From Clostridia bacterium (lineage in GTDB: Bacteria > Bacillota > Clostridia > Oscillospirales > Acutalibacteraceae): a stretch of 64,000 bases of DNA. The stretch covers positions 1 through 64,000 of the forward strand of contig CAAEIG010000050.1 of assembly GCA_900755895.1 (NCBI GenBank). Direction: 5' to 3'. Below, in pieces: positions 43,745 to 53,405 of this stretch (position 1 is its first letter; every line of letters starts with the position of its first letter). The translations under genes and the position numbers were made by a program. The notes below the pieces were generated by a model, which saw nothing but the letters and a program-made list of their open reading frames with translations, ran no database searches and was not told the DNA's origin.

Positions 43745-44803
43745 ATGAAACTGAAATCATGCCTGATCGCCCCCCTATTGGCTTTCTTGCTGCTCCTCTC
43801 CACCGCAGGCTGCAGCAACTCTCCCGCCAGCCAGCCGGAAAGCCAAGTCCAAAGCAGCGAAACTGTCAAGGAATCCACCACATCCGAGGACGCGGATAGC
43901 CACTATCCCGTCACCATCACCAACTATGACTATGCCGGCAACGAGGTGGAATACACCTATGAAAAAGCCCCTGAAAAGGTGGTGGCTGTGTACCAGGGCT
44001 CCATCGAGATCATGATTGCCCTTGGTCTAGAAGATCATGTAATTGCCTCCTACGGTCTGGACAATGAGGTCAAGGACCAGTGGAAGGACGGCTTCGAGAA
44101 AATGAACTACCAAGAGGACGTTTTCGCGCCGGACAAAGAGACGGTCACGCTTTTGGAGCCTGATATGATCCTCTCTTGGGGTTCGCTGTTCAGCGAAAAG
44201 CAGTTGGGAGACGTGGCCGCTTGGAACGAAAAGGGTGTGGCAACTTACATCAACTCCAACACCAGAGCTGGCGGTCATCCCCGCACCCTGGAGAACGAAT
44301 ACACGGACATTCTGAACCTGGGGAAGATTTTTGACGTAGAGGACAGAGCCCAGGCCTTGGTGGACGAAATGAAGGCAAGTGTGGAAAATACCTTGTCAGC
44401 GGCACAGGGCCAGGATCCCGTAAGCGTAGCTGTATTAGAACCCCTGGGCGGCAGCATCAGCAATTACGCCGCCAACTCTCTGGCTGGAGACATGGTTGTC
44501 CAACTGGGAGGCACCCTGGTCAAACCGGAGGGCAACGAAATGGGCAAGGAAGAATTGGTTGGCTATGACCCCGATGTGATCTTCGTCGTTTACATGGCCT
44601 ACGCCGGGGATGACCCGGAAACGGTGATGGAAGAACAGCTGGCAGTCCTCCGGGATGACCCTTCCCTGGCCAGCCTGTCTGCCATTCAAAACGATAGGCT
44701 CTATCTGGTGATGCTGGGTGATGTGTACGCCGCTGGGCCCCGCACCATGGATGGCATCAAGACCATCGCCAATGGAATGTACCCTGATTTGGAGCTATCC
44801 TGA
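43745..44803 (+). CDS. btuF: cobamide ABC importer, substrate-binding lipoprotein
   Basis: A 352-residue lipoprotein of the BtuF/FecB class. The signal peptide ends LLLSTAGC (Cys23), with a Ser-rich tether to about residue 55. The helical-backbone fold follows, with VVAVYQGSIEIMIALGLEDH, LLEPDMILSW and a C-terminal YAAGPRTMDGIKTIA. The class alone cannot separate cobamide from siderophore ligands; the riboswitch decides for cobamide. It is first of a four-gene operon. Confidence 0.9.
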   Translation: MKLKSCLIAPLLAFLLLLSTAGCSNSPASQPESQVQSSETVKESTTSEDADSHYPVTITNYDYAGNEVEYTYEKAPEKVVAVYQGSIEIMIALGLEDHVIASYGLDNEVKDQWKDGFEKMNYQEDVFAPDKETVTLLEPDMILSWGSLFSEKQLGDVAAWNEKGVATYINSNTRAGGHPRTLENEYTDILNLGKIFDVEDRAQALVDEMKASVENTLSAAQGQDPVSVAVLEPLGGSISNYAANSLAGDMVVQLGGTLVKPEGNEMGKEELVGYDPDVIFVVYMAYAGDDPETVMEEQLAVLRDDPSLASLSAIQNDRLYLVMLGDVYAAGPRTMDGIKTIANGMYPDLELS

Positions 44804-44810
44804 CAAAGCC

Positions 44811-45917
44811 ATGAAGAATCTATTTAGTAAGCAGAACTCTTCCGCCCCAGGATTGTTCCAAGGCTGGACGGCCTTCTCTGTCGCTCTCCTCCTGCTGCTT
44901 TTGGCTCTGCCTCTTTCGCTGCTTGCTGCCGTCACCTTCGGCACCACCCCCTTACAGGTAGGTGACGTGTACACGGTGATTCGCTGGGAGCTGGCTCATC
45001 TGGTGCTGGGCCAGCCCATCCCGGAAGAGTGGACCACCGGCACTGCCCTCCACGATGTGGTTTGGTATATCCGGCTGCCGAGGCTCGTTCTGGCAGCCGC
45101 AGTGGGCACTTGTCTTTCCCTGTGTGGTGTTGCCATGCAGGCCGTTGTAAAAAATCCCCTGGCAGACCCCTATATCCTGGGAATCTCCTCCGGCGCAAAC
45201 CTGGGAGTCACCCTGGCGGTACTGCTGGGGATGGGCTCGGCTTTGGGAGGCAACTATGTAGGCGTGGCAGCTTTTCTGGGAGCGTTGGGCGTCTCTTTTG
45301 CAGTCATCACCCTGGCCAATGTGGGCGGCCGGGCCAACTCGGTAAAACTGCTGCTGGCTGGCTCAGCACTGTCCGCCGTATGTGGGGCGTTCTCAAGTTT
45401 TTTGATCTACTTGAACAACGTCGACCACGCCGCCACAGAGGTGATGCGCTGGACCATGGGCAGTCTGTCCGCTGCCAACTGGTCCAACAATGGGGTTATG
45501 CTGTTGGTAGCCCTGGGAGGCACGGTGTTTTTTCTCACCCAGTCCCGCACCATGAATCTGATGCTCCTGGGCGATGATGCAGCCATCACCCTGGGAACCG
45601 ATCTTCATGGCTATCGCATCCTGTACTTAATCATCAGTTCTTTGATGGTGGGATTTGCCGTGTACTCCGCCGGGGTCATTGGATTTGTGGGACTGGTGAT
45701 TCCCCACGTGGTGCGCATCCTCCTGGGGACGGATCACCGCAAGATGATCCCTGTGTCCGCCCTGGCGGGGGCTCTGTTCCTGGTGTGGGCGGACGTGCTT
45801 TGCCGCACGGTCCTCCCCGGGAACGAAATCCCCATCGGGATTCTCACTTCCATGCTGGGAGCGCCGGTGTTTATCTACCTAATGGCGCGCAAGCGCTATG
45901 GATTTGGAGGCAGCTAA
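44811..45917 (+). CDS. btuC: cobamide ABC importer, permease (BtuC/FecCD type)
   Basis: A 368-residue permease with about ten hydrophobic segments. The family motif is RLPRLVLAAAVGTCLSLCGVAMQAVVKNPLADPYILGISSG (about 85-125, key residues RLPR, NPLA, LGISSGA), and GFVGLVIPHVVRILLG is the ATPase-contact loop. ATG at 44811 is seven bases after the btuF stop; longer in-frame starts would overlap btuF heavily. Its own ribosome site is weak, so coupling is likely. Confidence 0.9.
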   Translation: MKNLFSKQNSSAPGLFQGWTAFSVALLLLLLALPLSLLAAVTFGTTPLQVGDVYTVIRWELAHLVLGQPIPEEWTTGTALHDVVWYIRLPRLVLAAAVGTCLSLCGVAMQAVVKNPLADPYILGISSGANLGVTLAVLLGMGSALGGNYVGVAAFLGALGVSFAVITLANVGGRANSVKLLLAGSALSAVCGAFSSFLIYLNNVDHAATEVMRWTMGSLSAANWSNNGVMLLVALGGTVFFLTQSRTMNLMLLGDDAAITLGTDLHGYRILYLIISSLMVGFAVYSAGVIGFVGLVIPHVVRILLGTDHRKMIPVSALAGALFLVWADVLCRTVLPGNEIPIGILTSMLGAPVFIYLMARKRYGFGGS

Positions 45918-46699
45918 TGGAGATCACAGTGAAGAAACTGGAGGCGCTGCTAGGTGGATCGCTGATCCTAGACGACGTGGATCTGGAGGTTCCCTCCAAC
46001 CGGATGGTGGGCATCATTGGCCCCAATGGCAGTGGGAAGTCCACTTTGCTCCGTTGTATCTACCGAGTACTGAAACCCACAAAGGGCGCCGTCTTTCTGG
46101 ATGGACGCCCCCTTCAAGAGCATACTATCCGCCAGTCAGCCCAAAAGATCGCTGTCGTGGCTCAACACAACTACTATAACTTTGATTTCATGGTGGAAGA
46201 CGTGGTGCTGATGGGGCGCAGTCCACATAAGCGTTCCATGGAGCGGGACAATGCCCAAGACTACCGTATTGTGGCAGAGAGCCTTGCCAAAGTGGGTATG
46301 GCGGGCTTTGAAAAGCGAAGTTTCTCCTCCCTTTCCGGAGGGGAACAGCAACGGGTGATTTTAGCTAGAGCCCTGGCGCAGCAGACCCCCTGCCTCATTC
46401 TGGATGAACCCACCAACCACCTAGACATCAAATATCAGCTTCAAATGATGGACCTGGTGCGGGACTTGGGGAGGACTGTGATTACAGCGGTCCACGATCT
46501 AAACATTGCAGCCCTTTACTGCGATACCCTGGTTGCTCTGAAAGAGGGCCGGGTGGTGGGGAGCGGGTCGCCCCAGCAACTGTTGACCCCCACGTTTATC
46601 CGAGAGGTCTATGAGGTGGAAGCTCAGGTTTCCCGGGACAGCGCAGGACTTCTGCGCATCTTCTACCAGCCTGGCTACTTAAAGGAGTTGACCCCATGA
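45917..46699 (+). CDS. btuD: cobamide ABC importer, ATPase
   Basis: A 260-residue ATPase. Walker A is GPNGSGKST, signature SLSGGEQQRVILARAL, Walker B CLILDEPTNHLD and switch His in TAVHDLN. ATG at 45917 overlaps the permease stop by one base and has TTGGAGG upstream; longer starts would sit inside the permease gene. It overlaps the CGGC gene by four bases. Confidence 0.93.
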   Translation: MEITVKKLEALLGGSLILDDVDLEVPSNRMVGIIGPNGSGKSTLLRCIYRVLKPTKGAVFLDGRPLQEHTIRQSAQKIAVVAQHNYYNFDFMVEDVVLMGRSPHKRSMERDNAQDYRIVAESLAKVGMAGFEKRSFSSLSGGEQQRVILARALAQQTPCLILDEPTNHLDIKYQLQMMDLVRDLGRTVITAVHDLNIAALYCDTLVALKEGRVVGSGSPQQLLTPTFIREVYEVEAQVSRDSAGLLRIFYQPGYLKELTP

Positions 46700-47040
46700 A
46701 AAGAATTGCCATTTTGACCTGTCTAAAAGCCTGCCAGGTCTGCACCGGAGCTGCTTGCCTGTCCGCATGGAATCAACGCTCCCGAGGATTTGCTCGCTAT
46801 CAGGGAGAAGAAGTCCAGCTGAGTGCCTTTCTCCACTGCAATGGCTGTGGTACTTCTCCTCTGGAGGATGCAGGGATGAGGGAAAAACTTGACCGTCTGG
46901 TCTCCCTAGAGGTGAACGTGGTCCATGTGGGGATCTGTGCCCGCACAGAGCAACCGGATCACCAGCTATGCCCTACCATTGCCACCCTTTGGGAGGAACT
47001 GGAGCGCCGGAATATTCAGGTGGTGGAGGGCACTCATTAA
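46696..47040 (+). CDS. CGGC-domain protein, putative metal- or cobamide-related
   Basis: A 114-residue cytoplasmic protein starting in the ATGA overlap with the ATPase gene. Features are an N-terminal LTCLKACQVCTGAACL cluster with four cysteines, a central HCNGCGTSP (CxxC) and HVGICARTEQ. This matches the CGGC domain, thought to bind metal. Its place as last gene of a riboswitch-controlled importer suggests a role in cobamide or cobalt handling; that is inference from position. Confidence 0.8.
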   Translation: MKRIAILTCLKACQVCTGAACLSAWNQRSRGFARYQGEEVQLSAFLHCNGCGTSPLEDAGMREKLDRLVSLEVNVVHVGICARTEQPDHQLCPTIATLWEELERRNIQVVEGTH

Positions 47041-47186
47041 AACATTTGAAATCCACAGGGGTCTATCCTAGTCAGTCGGATATGAGGCGAACAAACTGCT
47101 GTGCAGTGACTCTGACTCCAGAGCGGGGCCTCTGGTCGGGCAGCTAGTTTTTCTGGATTTTCCAAAAGAGTAGAAGCTCCAATCGG

Positions 47187-47229
47187 GCGGACCAAAAATC
47201 CCTCCAAGGTTTTCCTTGGAGGGATTTCT
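47187..47229. repeat. 43-bp direct repeat, left copy (tRNA-3'-end-like plus hairpin)
   Basis: The copy starts GCGGACCA and continues into the CCCTCCAAGG/CCTTGGAGGG hairpin; 41 of 43 bases equal the copy at 62869-62911. The 18 bases just before and at its start (CTCCAATCGGGCGGACCA) resemble the tRNA-Arg end at 18476-18493, but no full tRNA remains. The hairpin also serves as terminator for the cobamide operon. The rest of 47041-47363 shows no gene. Confidence 0.75.
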
Positions 47230-47363
47230 AGTTTGCAAAAAATGGCTTCAAATTTCGGACACACAACATTGGGCAATTGAGGCGTATAGTTCAAACAAAG
47301 GAGTACAAAGCTGACAAAAACAGTATTACAGCCAACACCACAGGCAGACGCTATTTGAAATCA

Positions 47364-47798
47364 TCAAGAAATATGATCCAACATTTCCACTCTTTTCAAA
47401 TGACGGCCTCCTTCAAACGTGGCATTTAGCCAACTGTTGACGATCATCTTTGCCAGATCCACCCCAACCACTCTCGCACCCATTGCCAAAATATTGGTAT
47501 TGTTATGCTCCCGCGATAATTTTGCCGAATAAGGTTCACTGCACACTACTGCCCGAATGCCGGGCACACGATTGGCAGCAAGTGAAATCCCTACCCCTGT
47601 TCCGCAAAGAACAATCCCTAAATCCGCTTTACCTTGGGCTACATAACGACCTACCTTTTCCCCATACACTGGATAGTCACACCGCTGATAGGAATCTGTT
47701 CCTAGATTTACCACCTCATATCCCATAGTTTGTAAATATTGGGAAAGCTCTCTTTTTAAATCCACCGCAACATGGTCATTCCCTATTGCAATCTTCAT
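47364..47798 (-). CDS. rpiB: RpiB/LacAB-family sugar-phosphate isomerase (allose-6-P or ribose-5-P)
   Basis: A 144-residue aldose-ketose isomerase. The N-terminal GNDHVAVDLKREL phosphate loop, NLGTDSYQRCDYPVYG, the catalytic Cys in IVLCGTGVGIS and SREHNNTNILAMGARV match RpiB. In the E. coli als system the same enzyme converts D-allose 6-phosphate to D-allulose 6-phosphate. Here it is the last gene after alsK- and alsE-like genes, 30 bases downstream, so that role is favoured. GAGGT precedes the ATG. Confidence 0.88.
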   Translation of the reverse strand: MKIAIGNDHVAVDLKRELSQYLQTMGYEVVNLGTDSYQRCDYPVYGEKVGRYVAQGKADLGIVLCGTGVGISLAANRVPGIRAVVCSEPYSAKLSREHNNTNILAMGARVVGVDLAKMIVNSWLNATFEGGRHLKRVEMLDHIS

Positions 47799-47828
47799 CG
47801 TTTTCTACCTCTTTTCAGACTATGAGCT

Positions 47829-48479
47829 TCACAGCAACCTCAATTCATCCATGATTTCTCCGTAGGGCCTCTGTTTACCAAATAAGGCAGAGGTCCCCAG
47901 GACAAACCCATCCACTCCCCTTTGACTAAGTCGTTCAATGCGTTCTGGTGAACATGCCCCATCAACTATCACCCGATAGCCATACGTCTCCTTTTGGCTA
48001 ACTAGCTTTTCGATCTTGGGATCCACAAACTCCAAATAACGCTGTCCAGCAAACCCAGGATTCACAGTCATCACCAACACATATTCCGCTAAGTAAAGTA
48101 ATGGCTCTATCAGTTCATAGGAAGTTCCAGGACTGATGGCTATCCCAGGAATAGCTCCGCAATCCAGAATCTTCTGCAACGTCCTGGTAGGATGCAAATC
48201 CACCTCCGGGTGAATATAGAGAATGTCTACTCCCAAGGATGCAAATAGTTCCACATAGGCAGATGGATTTTGGATCATCAAATGAGAATCTACCATGCGT
48301 GAGAAATTTTGCACGATCACTTTTACGTCCTGCAAACCCATTCCTAAATTCGGGACAAATAGACCATCCATGATATCAAGATGAAGAATATCAGCCCCTG
48401 CTTGATCCAAAGCCATTACTTCTGCCTTTAAATTTGAAAAATCCCCACACATCATGGAAGGGCATAATAGCTTTTTCAC
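47829..48479 (-). CDS. alsE: D-allulose-6-phosphate 3-epimerase-like (RPE family)
   Basis: A 216-residue TIM-barrel epimerase. Metal and catalytic residues of the family are present: His and Asp in ILHLDIMDG, His in VDSHLMI, Asp in VIVDGAC; also MTVNPGFAGQ. It could be ribulose-phosphate epimerase, but the AlsK neighbour favours allulose 6-phosphate to fructose 6-phosphate. GTG at 48479 is chosen because AAAGGAG lies 7 bases upstream; the ATG two codons earlier is only one base from the ribosome site. It overlaps alsK slightly. Confidence 0.82.
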   Translation of the reverse strand: MKKLLCPSMMCGDFSNLKAEVMALDQAGADILHLDIMDGLFVPNLGMGLQDVKVIVQNFSRMVDSHLMIQNPSAYVELFASLGVDILYIHPEVDLHPTRTLQKILDCGAIPGIAISPGTSYELIEPLLYLAEYVLVMTVNPGFAGQRYLEFVDPKIEKLVSQKETYGYRVIVDGACSPERIERLSQRGVDGFVLGTSALFGKQRPYGEIMDELRLL

Positions 48480-49384
48480 ACACATGCTCCTTTCACCTTT
48501 TTGAAGCCATAAATTCCCGCACCCCTCACACCGTTTTCTCCATGGTCTTCTGAAAACAGATAGGTCACATTATTATGTGGAAAGGGCTTGCGCACATGGT
48601 TTTGAATCAATTTCAAGAATTTTTCTCTGGGAAAACACGGCATAGAGATTACCCCGCCCCCCAGCACGACCACTCCCGGATCCAATATATTGACTTCTGT
48701 TGCTACAACGCAGGCCACATATTCCAGATACTGTTCTACTTCAGGATCACTTCCATGCTCTACAAACAAATTGGACAGCAATGTCTGTGGAAAATGATGG
48801 TGACACAGTTGTACTATATATTTTCCTCCAGCCTTCGGTTCAACACATCCGACATTTCCACACGAGCACAGCTCTGTCTCACCAAATACAGGCATGTGAC
48901 CCAGTTCCCCTGCCGCGCCAGAAGCTCCTGATAAAATTTGTCCATCGACTGCAATCACGTTGCCAATACCCGTGCCAATGTAGCATCCAATGGTCACATC
49001 CTGCTTTGGCAATTCATAGCGTTCCTGGTCATACTCAAAAAGCAAATTGACATCTTTTTCAAAGTACACAGGAAAGGAAAATGCCTCCACAAAAGTCCTG
49101 TAGGTGTCCTTCCCATCCAAACCTTCCAGATTTGGCGCATTCCAGACGATCTTTCGCCCCTTGTCCAGCACTGCTGGAAATCCGACTACCAAGGCAGAGG
49201 GCCCACCCTTGTCAAGTTGTTCTGCAGCAACCTCTCTGACAAGCTTCACACAACTTTCCGCGGGATTCTCCCCTAGAAGGTCCTTTTGCAGTACTTTTCG
49301 AAATCCTCGCAACTCACCGTCTTCCCCGACAGCACCCACTCGAATATGGGTGCCGCCAATATCCATTCCGATCACATATCTCAT
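48476..49384 (-). CDS. alsK: D-allose kinase-like ROK kinase
   Basis: A 302-residue ROK-family sugar kinase. MDIGGTHIRVG is the ATP loop, VVGFPAVLD and YFEKDVNLL carry the substrate Asp region, GAAGELGHMPV and CSCGNVGCVEP are the ROK and zinc motifs, and VLGGGVISMPCFPRE is a close match to what I recall of E. coli AlsK. It should phosphorylate D-allose to allose 6-phosphate, though other aldohexoses are possible. The start overlaps the beta-helix gene stop (ATGA). Confidence 0.85.
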   Translation of the reverse strand: MRYVIGMDIGGTHIRVGAVGEDGELRGFRKVLQKDLLGENPAESCVKLVREVAAEQLDKGGPSALVVGFPAVLDKGRKIVWNAPNLEGLDGKDTYRTFVEAFSFPVYFEKDVNLLFEYDQERYELPKQDVTIGCYIGTGIGNVIAVDGQILSGASGAAGELGHMPVFGETELCSCGNVGCVEPKAGGKYIVQLCHHHFPQTLLSNLFVEHGSDPEVEQYLEYVACVVATEVNILDPGVVVLGGGVISMPCFPREKFLKLIQNHVRKPFPHNNVTYLFSEDHGENGVRGAGIYGFKKVKGACV

Positions 49385-51480
49385 TGCTTTTCGCCCTCAC
49401 TACTGGTTTGAATTCTGCAATCACCCAGATAGGGAGGGAAAACATAGGAATCCAAAAAACGTCGGGGAAATTCACGATCTTCTAAGCAGATGACCCGATC
49501 GTCTCGCACCTCCCGAACCGCCAAGGGAAATCCACTGCTGGGGCCATACATACAAGTTGAGGAAAACACGGAAACCTGTGAATTTTCATTGACAAGTAAC
49601 GGCACCTGTTTTCCCAGGCCGCAACAGTGAGAGCCACCTAGCACTTCTGTTTTGCCACCATTTTTTGTGGTGAACGCGGTACCTTCCTCCTCGGTTTTAA
49701 ATCCCAAAACCCACAACAGACCACCATCGTTGACAATCTCGTAGAGAGAACGCTCTGGGTTAATCAATCGACAATACACGTGCTGACCTTTGAAGTCAAA
49801 GCAGGGGGTTTCCCGAGAATAGTCAAATCGATCCTCAAATTTCAATTTTTCTTTCCTGGCTCCAGCCCCCGGGACACCGCCAACCGTACAACACACATTT
49901 TCGATAAAAACCTTTCCACCTTCCACAGTGTTAAAGTACACCGCTGCTCCCTGGCAGTGAATATCACTGAGTATCAATGTCCTTCGGGAGGCATGCTCCA
50001 CCAAAACCATGTGACCCTGAAAATCCTCCCACGCCATCAAATCTTCAATGACAAGGGGAGTATGGTTTTCCTGGTCAACTATGAAAACCCCACACTGATC
50101 CTGCTTTCGAATTGTACTGCCGGAAACCAGATCGCAAAACATAAAATTGAGCCGATTCACTGTGGCAGGTATGTGTACTTTTCCATTCAGCAAATAGCGT
50201 CCCGGCTGGAACCAAACGGCGGTCTTTCCGCTTTCCATCGCTCGCTGCACAGCATCTGTATCATCCGTGACACCGTCTCCTACCGCGCCAAAATCGTTCA
50301 CACATGCCCACTCCTCCAGATCGGGCCATTCCACCTCCGGGGTTTCCTCCACTGGCAGATTAAGTGTTCTCATTTCTGGGCAATCAGAAGAACTGACCGG
50401 ACCGTGGGAGCTATACTCCTGAATATAATCTTTAAACTCTGCACCTTTATAGGAGCCAAAAGTCACCCGAGGAGTGAGTGTATACTCGTAACCCCAAGAT
50501 CGGATATTCCGCAGCAGACACTGTCCAAATTCGTAGCGAATAGCAGGTTCGGTAAAACACCCTCCTCTCAATTGTGCATCCGTCAACGAAACAAAAGCAG
50601 TCACTCCATGGATCCACACTGCAGTTACCTGATTCTCACTTTTCAAATCCCGGATTGACACAACCGTGTTTCCAATATAGAATCCCGCCCTCCTCTGATT
50701 TTTGAGAGTGATATGCTCAAATGTGACAAAATGTGTTTGGGGCATGACCTTGATGCCATATTGAAACCCTTCTACCGTCACATTTTTGACATAGCCGGCG
50801 GACACCTTGTCATGGAGGATGGCAAGCCCCGTATTGCCGAAACCATCAGGATCCTCAGAGCGGATGATCACATTCCTCACAGCTCCGTTATTGTTGGCAA
50901 AATAGAGTAGCCCGGTGGCTCCGGGATTCCCTTTTCCCACACTGATTGTGAGGTTTTCCAGAAAATTGCTTTGGGCAATGTTGGATGCCCGACCCTGCAT
51001 AAAACTGATCACAGGTTTATCCGCTCCCAAACCAAATCCAGGGCAATGATCCTGCAGTCGGATAATAGTACTTTGCATATCCTCTCCACAGAAGCGCAAC
51101 ATTCCATTCATTTCCAGATTTCGGTTATCTCCGAGTATGTTGCGGAATTCTTCAAAATAGTAGGAGATGGTGTCACTTACCAGGTATTCTCCCTTTGGGA
51201 AATATAGCACCATGGGTTGAGGAAGGTGTTCGGGAAACACCACATTTTTTCTCCCCTGTATTTTTCGAATCTCAAATGTAATCAGCGCATCCGGATCCTC
51301 TTGAGCAGACAGCTTTTCCACCGTCTGCTGAAAAGCGTCCAAATAACCTTGGTAAAAGTCTCGGATGACCCTGTTGATGACCTCCGTGCAGTCCACTTTA
51401 CCGGTATTATCCGCTGAATACGGAGGCTTTGTCACATCTATATAGCTTTTGCACCCCTTGGGAGGCTTTATGGTATTCAT
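49381..51480 (-). CDS. tandem beta-helix protein (pectate-lyase-superfamily / GH55-like architecture)
   Basis: A 699-residue protein without a signal peptide. The first beta-helix is about residues 10-345 (YFPKGEYLVSDTI, FLENLTISVGKGNPG, VKNVTVEGFQYGIKV). The second starts at about 390 with VNDFGAVGDGVTDDTDAVQ and WFQPGRYLLNGKV. Two such helices side by side are the GH55 arrangement, but pectate-lyase-type proteins of other function share the opening motif. AGAGGGG lies 8 bases before ATG. It is translationally coupled to alsK, so it may release the sugar phosphorylated by AlsK. Its activity is unknown. Confidence 0.72.
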   Translation of the reverse strand: MNTIKPPKGCKSYIDVTKPPYSADNTGKVDCTEVINRVIRDFYQGYLDAFQQTVEKLSAQEDPDALITFEIRKIQGRKNVVFPEHLPQPMVLYFPKGEYLVSDTISYYFEEFRNILGDNRNLEMNGMLRFCGEDMQSTIIRLQDHCPGFGLGADKPVISFMQGRASNIAQSNFLENLTISVGKGNPGATGLLYFANNNGAVRNVIIRSEDPDGFGNTGLAILHDKVSAGYVKNVTVEGFQYGIKVMPQTHFVTFEHITLKNQRRAGFYIGNTVVSIRDLKSENQVTAVWIHGVTAFVSLTDAQLRGGCFTEPAIRYEFGQCLLRNIRSWGYEYTLTPRVTFGSYKGAEFKDYIQEYSSHGPVSSSDCPEMRTLNLPVEETPEVEWPDLEEWACVNDFGAVGDGVTDDTDAVQRAMESGKTAVWFQPGRYLLNGKVHIPATVNRLNFMFCDLVSGSTIRKQDQCGVFIVDQENHTPLVIEDLMAWEDFQGHMVLVEHASRRTLILSDIHCQGAAVYFNTVEGGKVFIENVCCTVGGVPGAGARKEKLKFEDRFDYSRETPCFDFKGQHVYCRLINPERSLYEIVNDGGLLWVLGFKTEEEGTAFTTKNGGKTEVLGGSHCCGLGKQVPLLVNENSQVSVFSSTCMYGPSSGFPLAVREVRDDRVICLEDREFPRRFLDSYVFPPYLGDCRIQTSSEGEKQ

Positions 51481-51517
51481 TAATTTTTCCCCTCTTACGG
51501 TTTAGTTTTAAATTTTT

Positions 51518-51568
51518 AGAAAAAAAGAGCCTGTCCAATCTGACAATGCACTTGGAACAGGCTCTTTT
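51518..51568 (-). terminator. terminator after the third solute-binding gene
   Basis: On the minus strand AAAAGAGCCTGTTCCAAG pairs with CTTGGACAGGCTC-like sequence (stem AGAGCCTGT/ACAGGCTCT), followed by TTTTTTT. It separates the importer genes from the beta-helix/als genes and may allow partial read-through. Confidence 0.8.
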
Positions 51569-51611
51569 CAAATGTCAATTTCTGAATTCCTTGAAGCTAG
51601 TTGCCCATCCT

Positions 51612-53354
51612 TTAGGAATTCATACGATCAAAGGCAGTCTGCTCGATTTCGAGAATTCTCTCCAGACCCATTTGATTCAAAGTGTTTACATGGGTTTCCC
51701 AATCCGCATCAATGTCCATCTCTCCAGTGATGAACTGTGCCTTAGCATTAGCCAGGTACAGACTGATGTCGTTGTACAGAGTAGCCCGCTCGTTGCTCTC
51801 GTCAGTGGTGTAAACCAGGTTGGGGAAAGAATCCACCAAGGTAATTCCATCTTCCCTTGTTCCCATCTCGATCAAAGCAGCCCAGCCATATTCTTCCAGC
51901 AACGGACCAGCCAGAGTTTCATCATCGGCATCAATAATCACAGGATACTGGGTGCCGTAGTAGGGCGATACAATCTGGAAACCATTGTTGATAACGCCTT
52001 TCTTGTAGCGGAATTCCTCTGCAGAAGGGTACTCGTCCACTGTGATCACAGTTGCAACCTCTGCATCCGGAACACCGGGAACCTCTTCCCACTCCCAGGT
52101 AATGCCTTCAAATCCGCGTGCGCCTGCCAAGGTGCCTTCATCGGTATAGAAGTAGTCCAGCAACCGCACCAGCTCCACAGGATACTCAGTGGTGGCACTG
52201 ATAGCGCAAACGGCATTGGAACCAGCAGGGGGATCCAGTACCACATTTCTGTCCTCGCTGACAGAGGAGGTCAAACCTCCCACCCAAGCAAAGTTAGAGT
52301 CGTAGGAAATATCCTTACTTGCAGCCACGAAGGGAGCTGCGTCACCGAAGAAGCCCACTCGGTCTTCAGCAGCCTTTGCACGGAATTCTTCGCCGGTCTG
52401 GATAAAGGATTCAGAATCCATCAGACCTTCGGAATACAGCTTGTTCATATAACGCAGGTATTCCTTATAATTCTCACTAATGTCCATCAGCTGAACCTGA
52501 CCGTCCACATCTTGCAGCACATAGGTAGCCTTGTTAGAGACAATACCAAAAGCGCTTAACAGGGTCTGTTCGGCATAAGTTCCGTTGGCAGCACCCACAG
52601 CAAAAGACGTACTGAAGGGAATCTCATCGTCAGGATCACCGTTGCCATTGGCATCCTCGTCCCGGAAGGCAACCAGCGCATCATACAACTCATCCACAGT
52701 GGTGGGCACATCCATGCCTACATTATCCAGCCATGTTTTGTTGATAAAGCTGCGACTCACCCGAGCCAACTTATTATTGTTGTAGGTGGCCAAAGCGTAG
52801 ATATTTCCATCGGGGCTTGTAATGGCTGCTGCATAGTCAGGGCTCTCCTCCATGGTAGCCTCCAAGTTGGGAGCATACTCCATGTACTCGTTAATGGGAA
52901 GGAGATATCCATCCGAACCATATTCTGCAAAGTTTACCATGGTGTCATTTGCGTTGATAATCAGGTCGGGCAACTCATCCGAAGCCATCATCAGAGTCAG
53001 CTGCGTCTGCCACGCATCGTCAGAGAAGGGCTGACAATCCAACTTGATTCCCAGACGCTTTTCAATCTCTTCCACCTGCAAGGTGGCGTTCCAATCAGGA
53101 GTGGAACCCTGAGAACCTGTGACTGCAACAGTGATAACCTCATCACAAATGGGATAGTCCCCTACGGCAGTCTCGCTTGTCTCTCCCTCGTCCGTACCAC
53201 TGGCAACGCTATTTTCGGTTTCGGAGCTTGTTGACGCCGAGGCACCGCTCTGATCTTCACTAGAGGTATCTGTTGCCTGACCGCAGCCGGAAACCAGCAC
53301 TCCGACAGCCAGAATCATCGCAAACAACTTTGCGATTTTCGAATGCTTTTTCAT
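51612..53354 (-). CDS. extracellular solute-binding lipoprotein of the third sugar importer
   Basis: A 580-residue lipoprotein with lipobox GVLVSGC (Cys24) and a Ser/Thr/Glu-rich tether to about residue 65. The fold includes VEEIEKRLGIKLDCQPFSDD and FRDEDANGNGDPDDEIPF, a calcium-loop-like segment also seen in the 23040 protein. AGGAGG precedes the ATG. It is third in the minus-strand run permease-permease-binding protein. Confidence 0.92.
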   Translation of the reverse strand: MKKHSKIAKLFAMILAVGVLVSGCGQATDTSSEDQSGASASTSSETENSVASGTDEGETSETAVGDYPICDEVITVAVTGSQGSTPDWNATLQVEEIEKRLGIKLDCQPFSDDAWQTQLTLMMASDELPDLIINANDTMVNFAEYGSDGYLLPINEYMEYAPNLEATMEESPDYAAAITSPDGNIYALATYNNNKLARVSRSFINKTWLDNVGMDVPTTVDELYDALVAFRDEDANGNGDPDDEIPFSTSFAVGAANGTYAEQTLLSAFGIVSNKATYVLQDVDGQVQLMDISENYKEYLRYMNKLYSEGLMDSESFIQTGEEFRAKAAEDRVGFFGDAAPFVAASKDISYDSNFAWVGGLTSSVSEDRNVVLDPPAGSNAVCAISATTEYPVELVRLLDYFYTDEGTLAGARGFEGITWEWEEVPGVPDAEVATVITVDEYPSAEEFRYKKGVINNGFQIVSPYYGTQYPVIIDADDETLAGPLLEEYGWAALIEMGTREDGITLVDSFPNLVYTTDESNERATLYNDISLYLANAKAQFITGEMDIDADWETHVNTLNQMGLERILEIEQTAFDRMNS

Positions 53355-53405
53355 GAATGTTTCCTCCTAAATCATTTTTACCGTATTATTTTTATTTTGG
53401 ATTAC

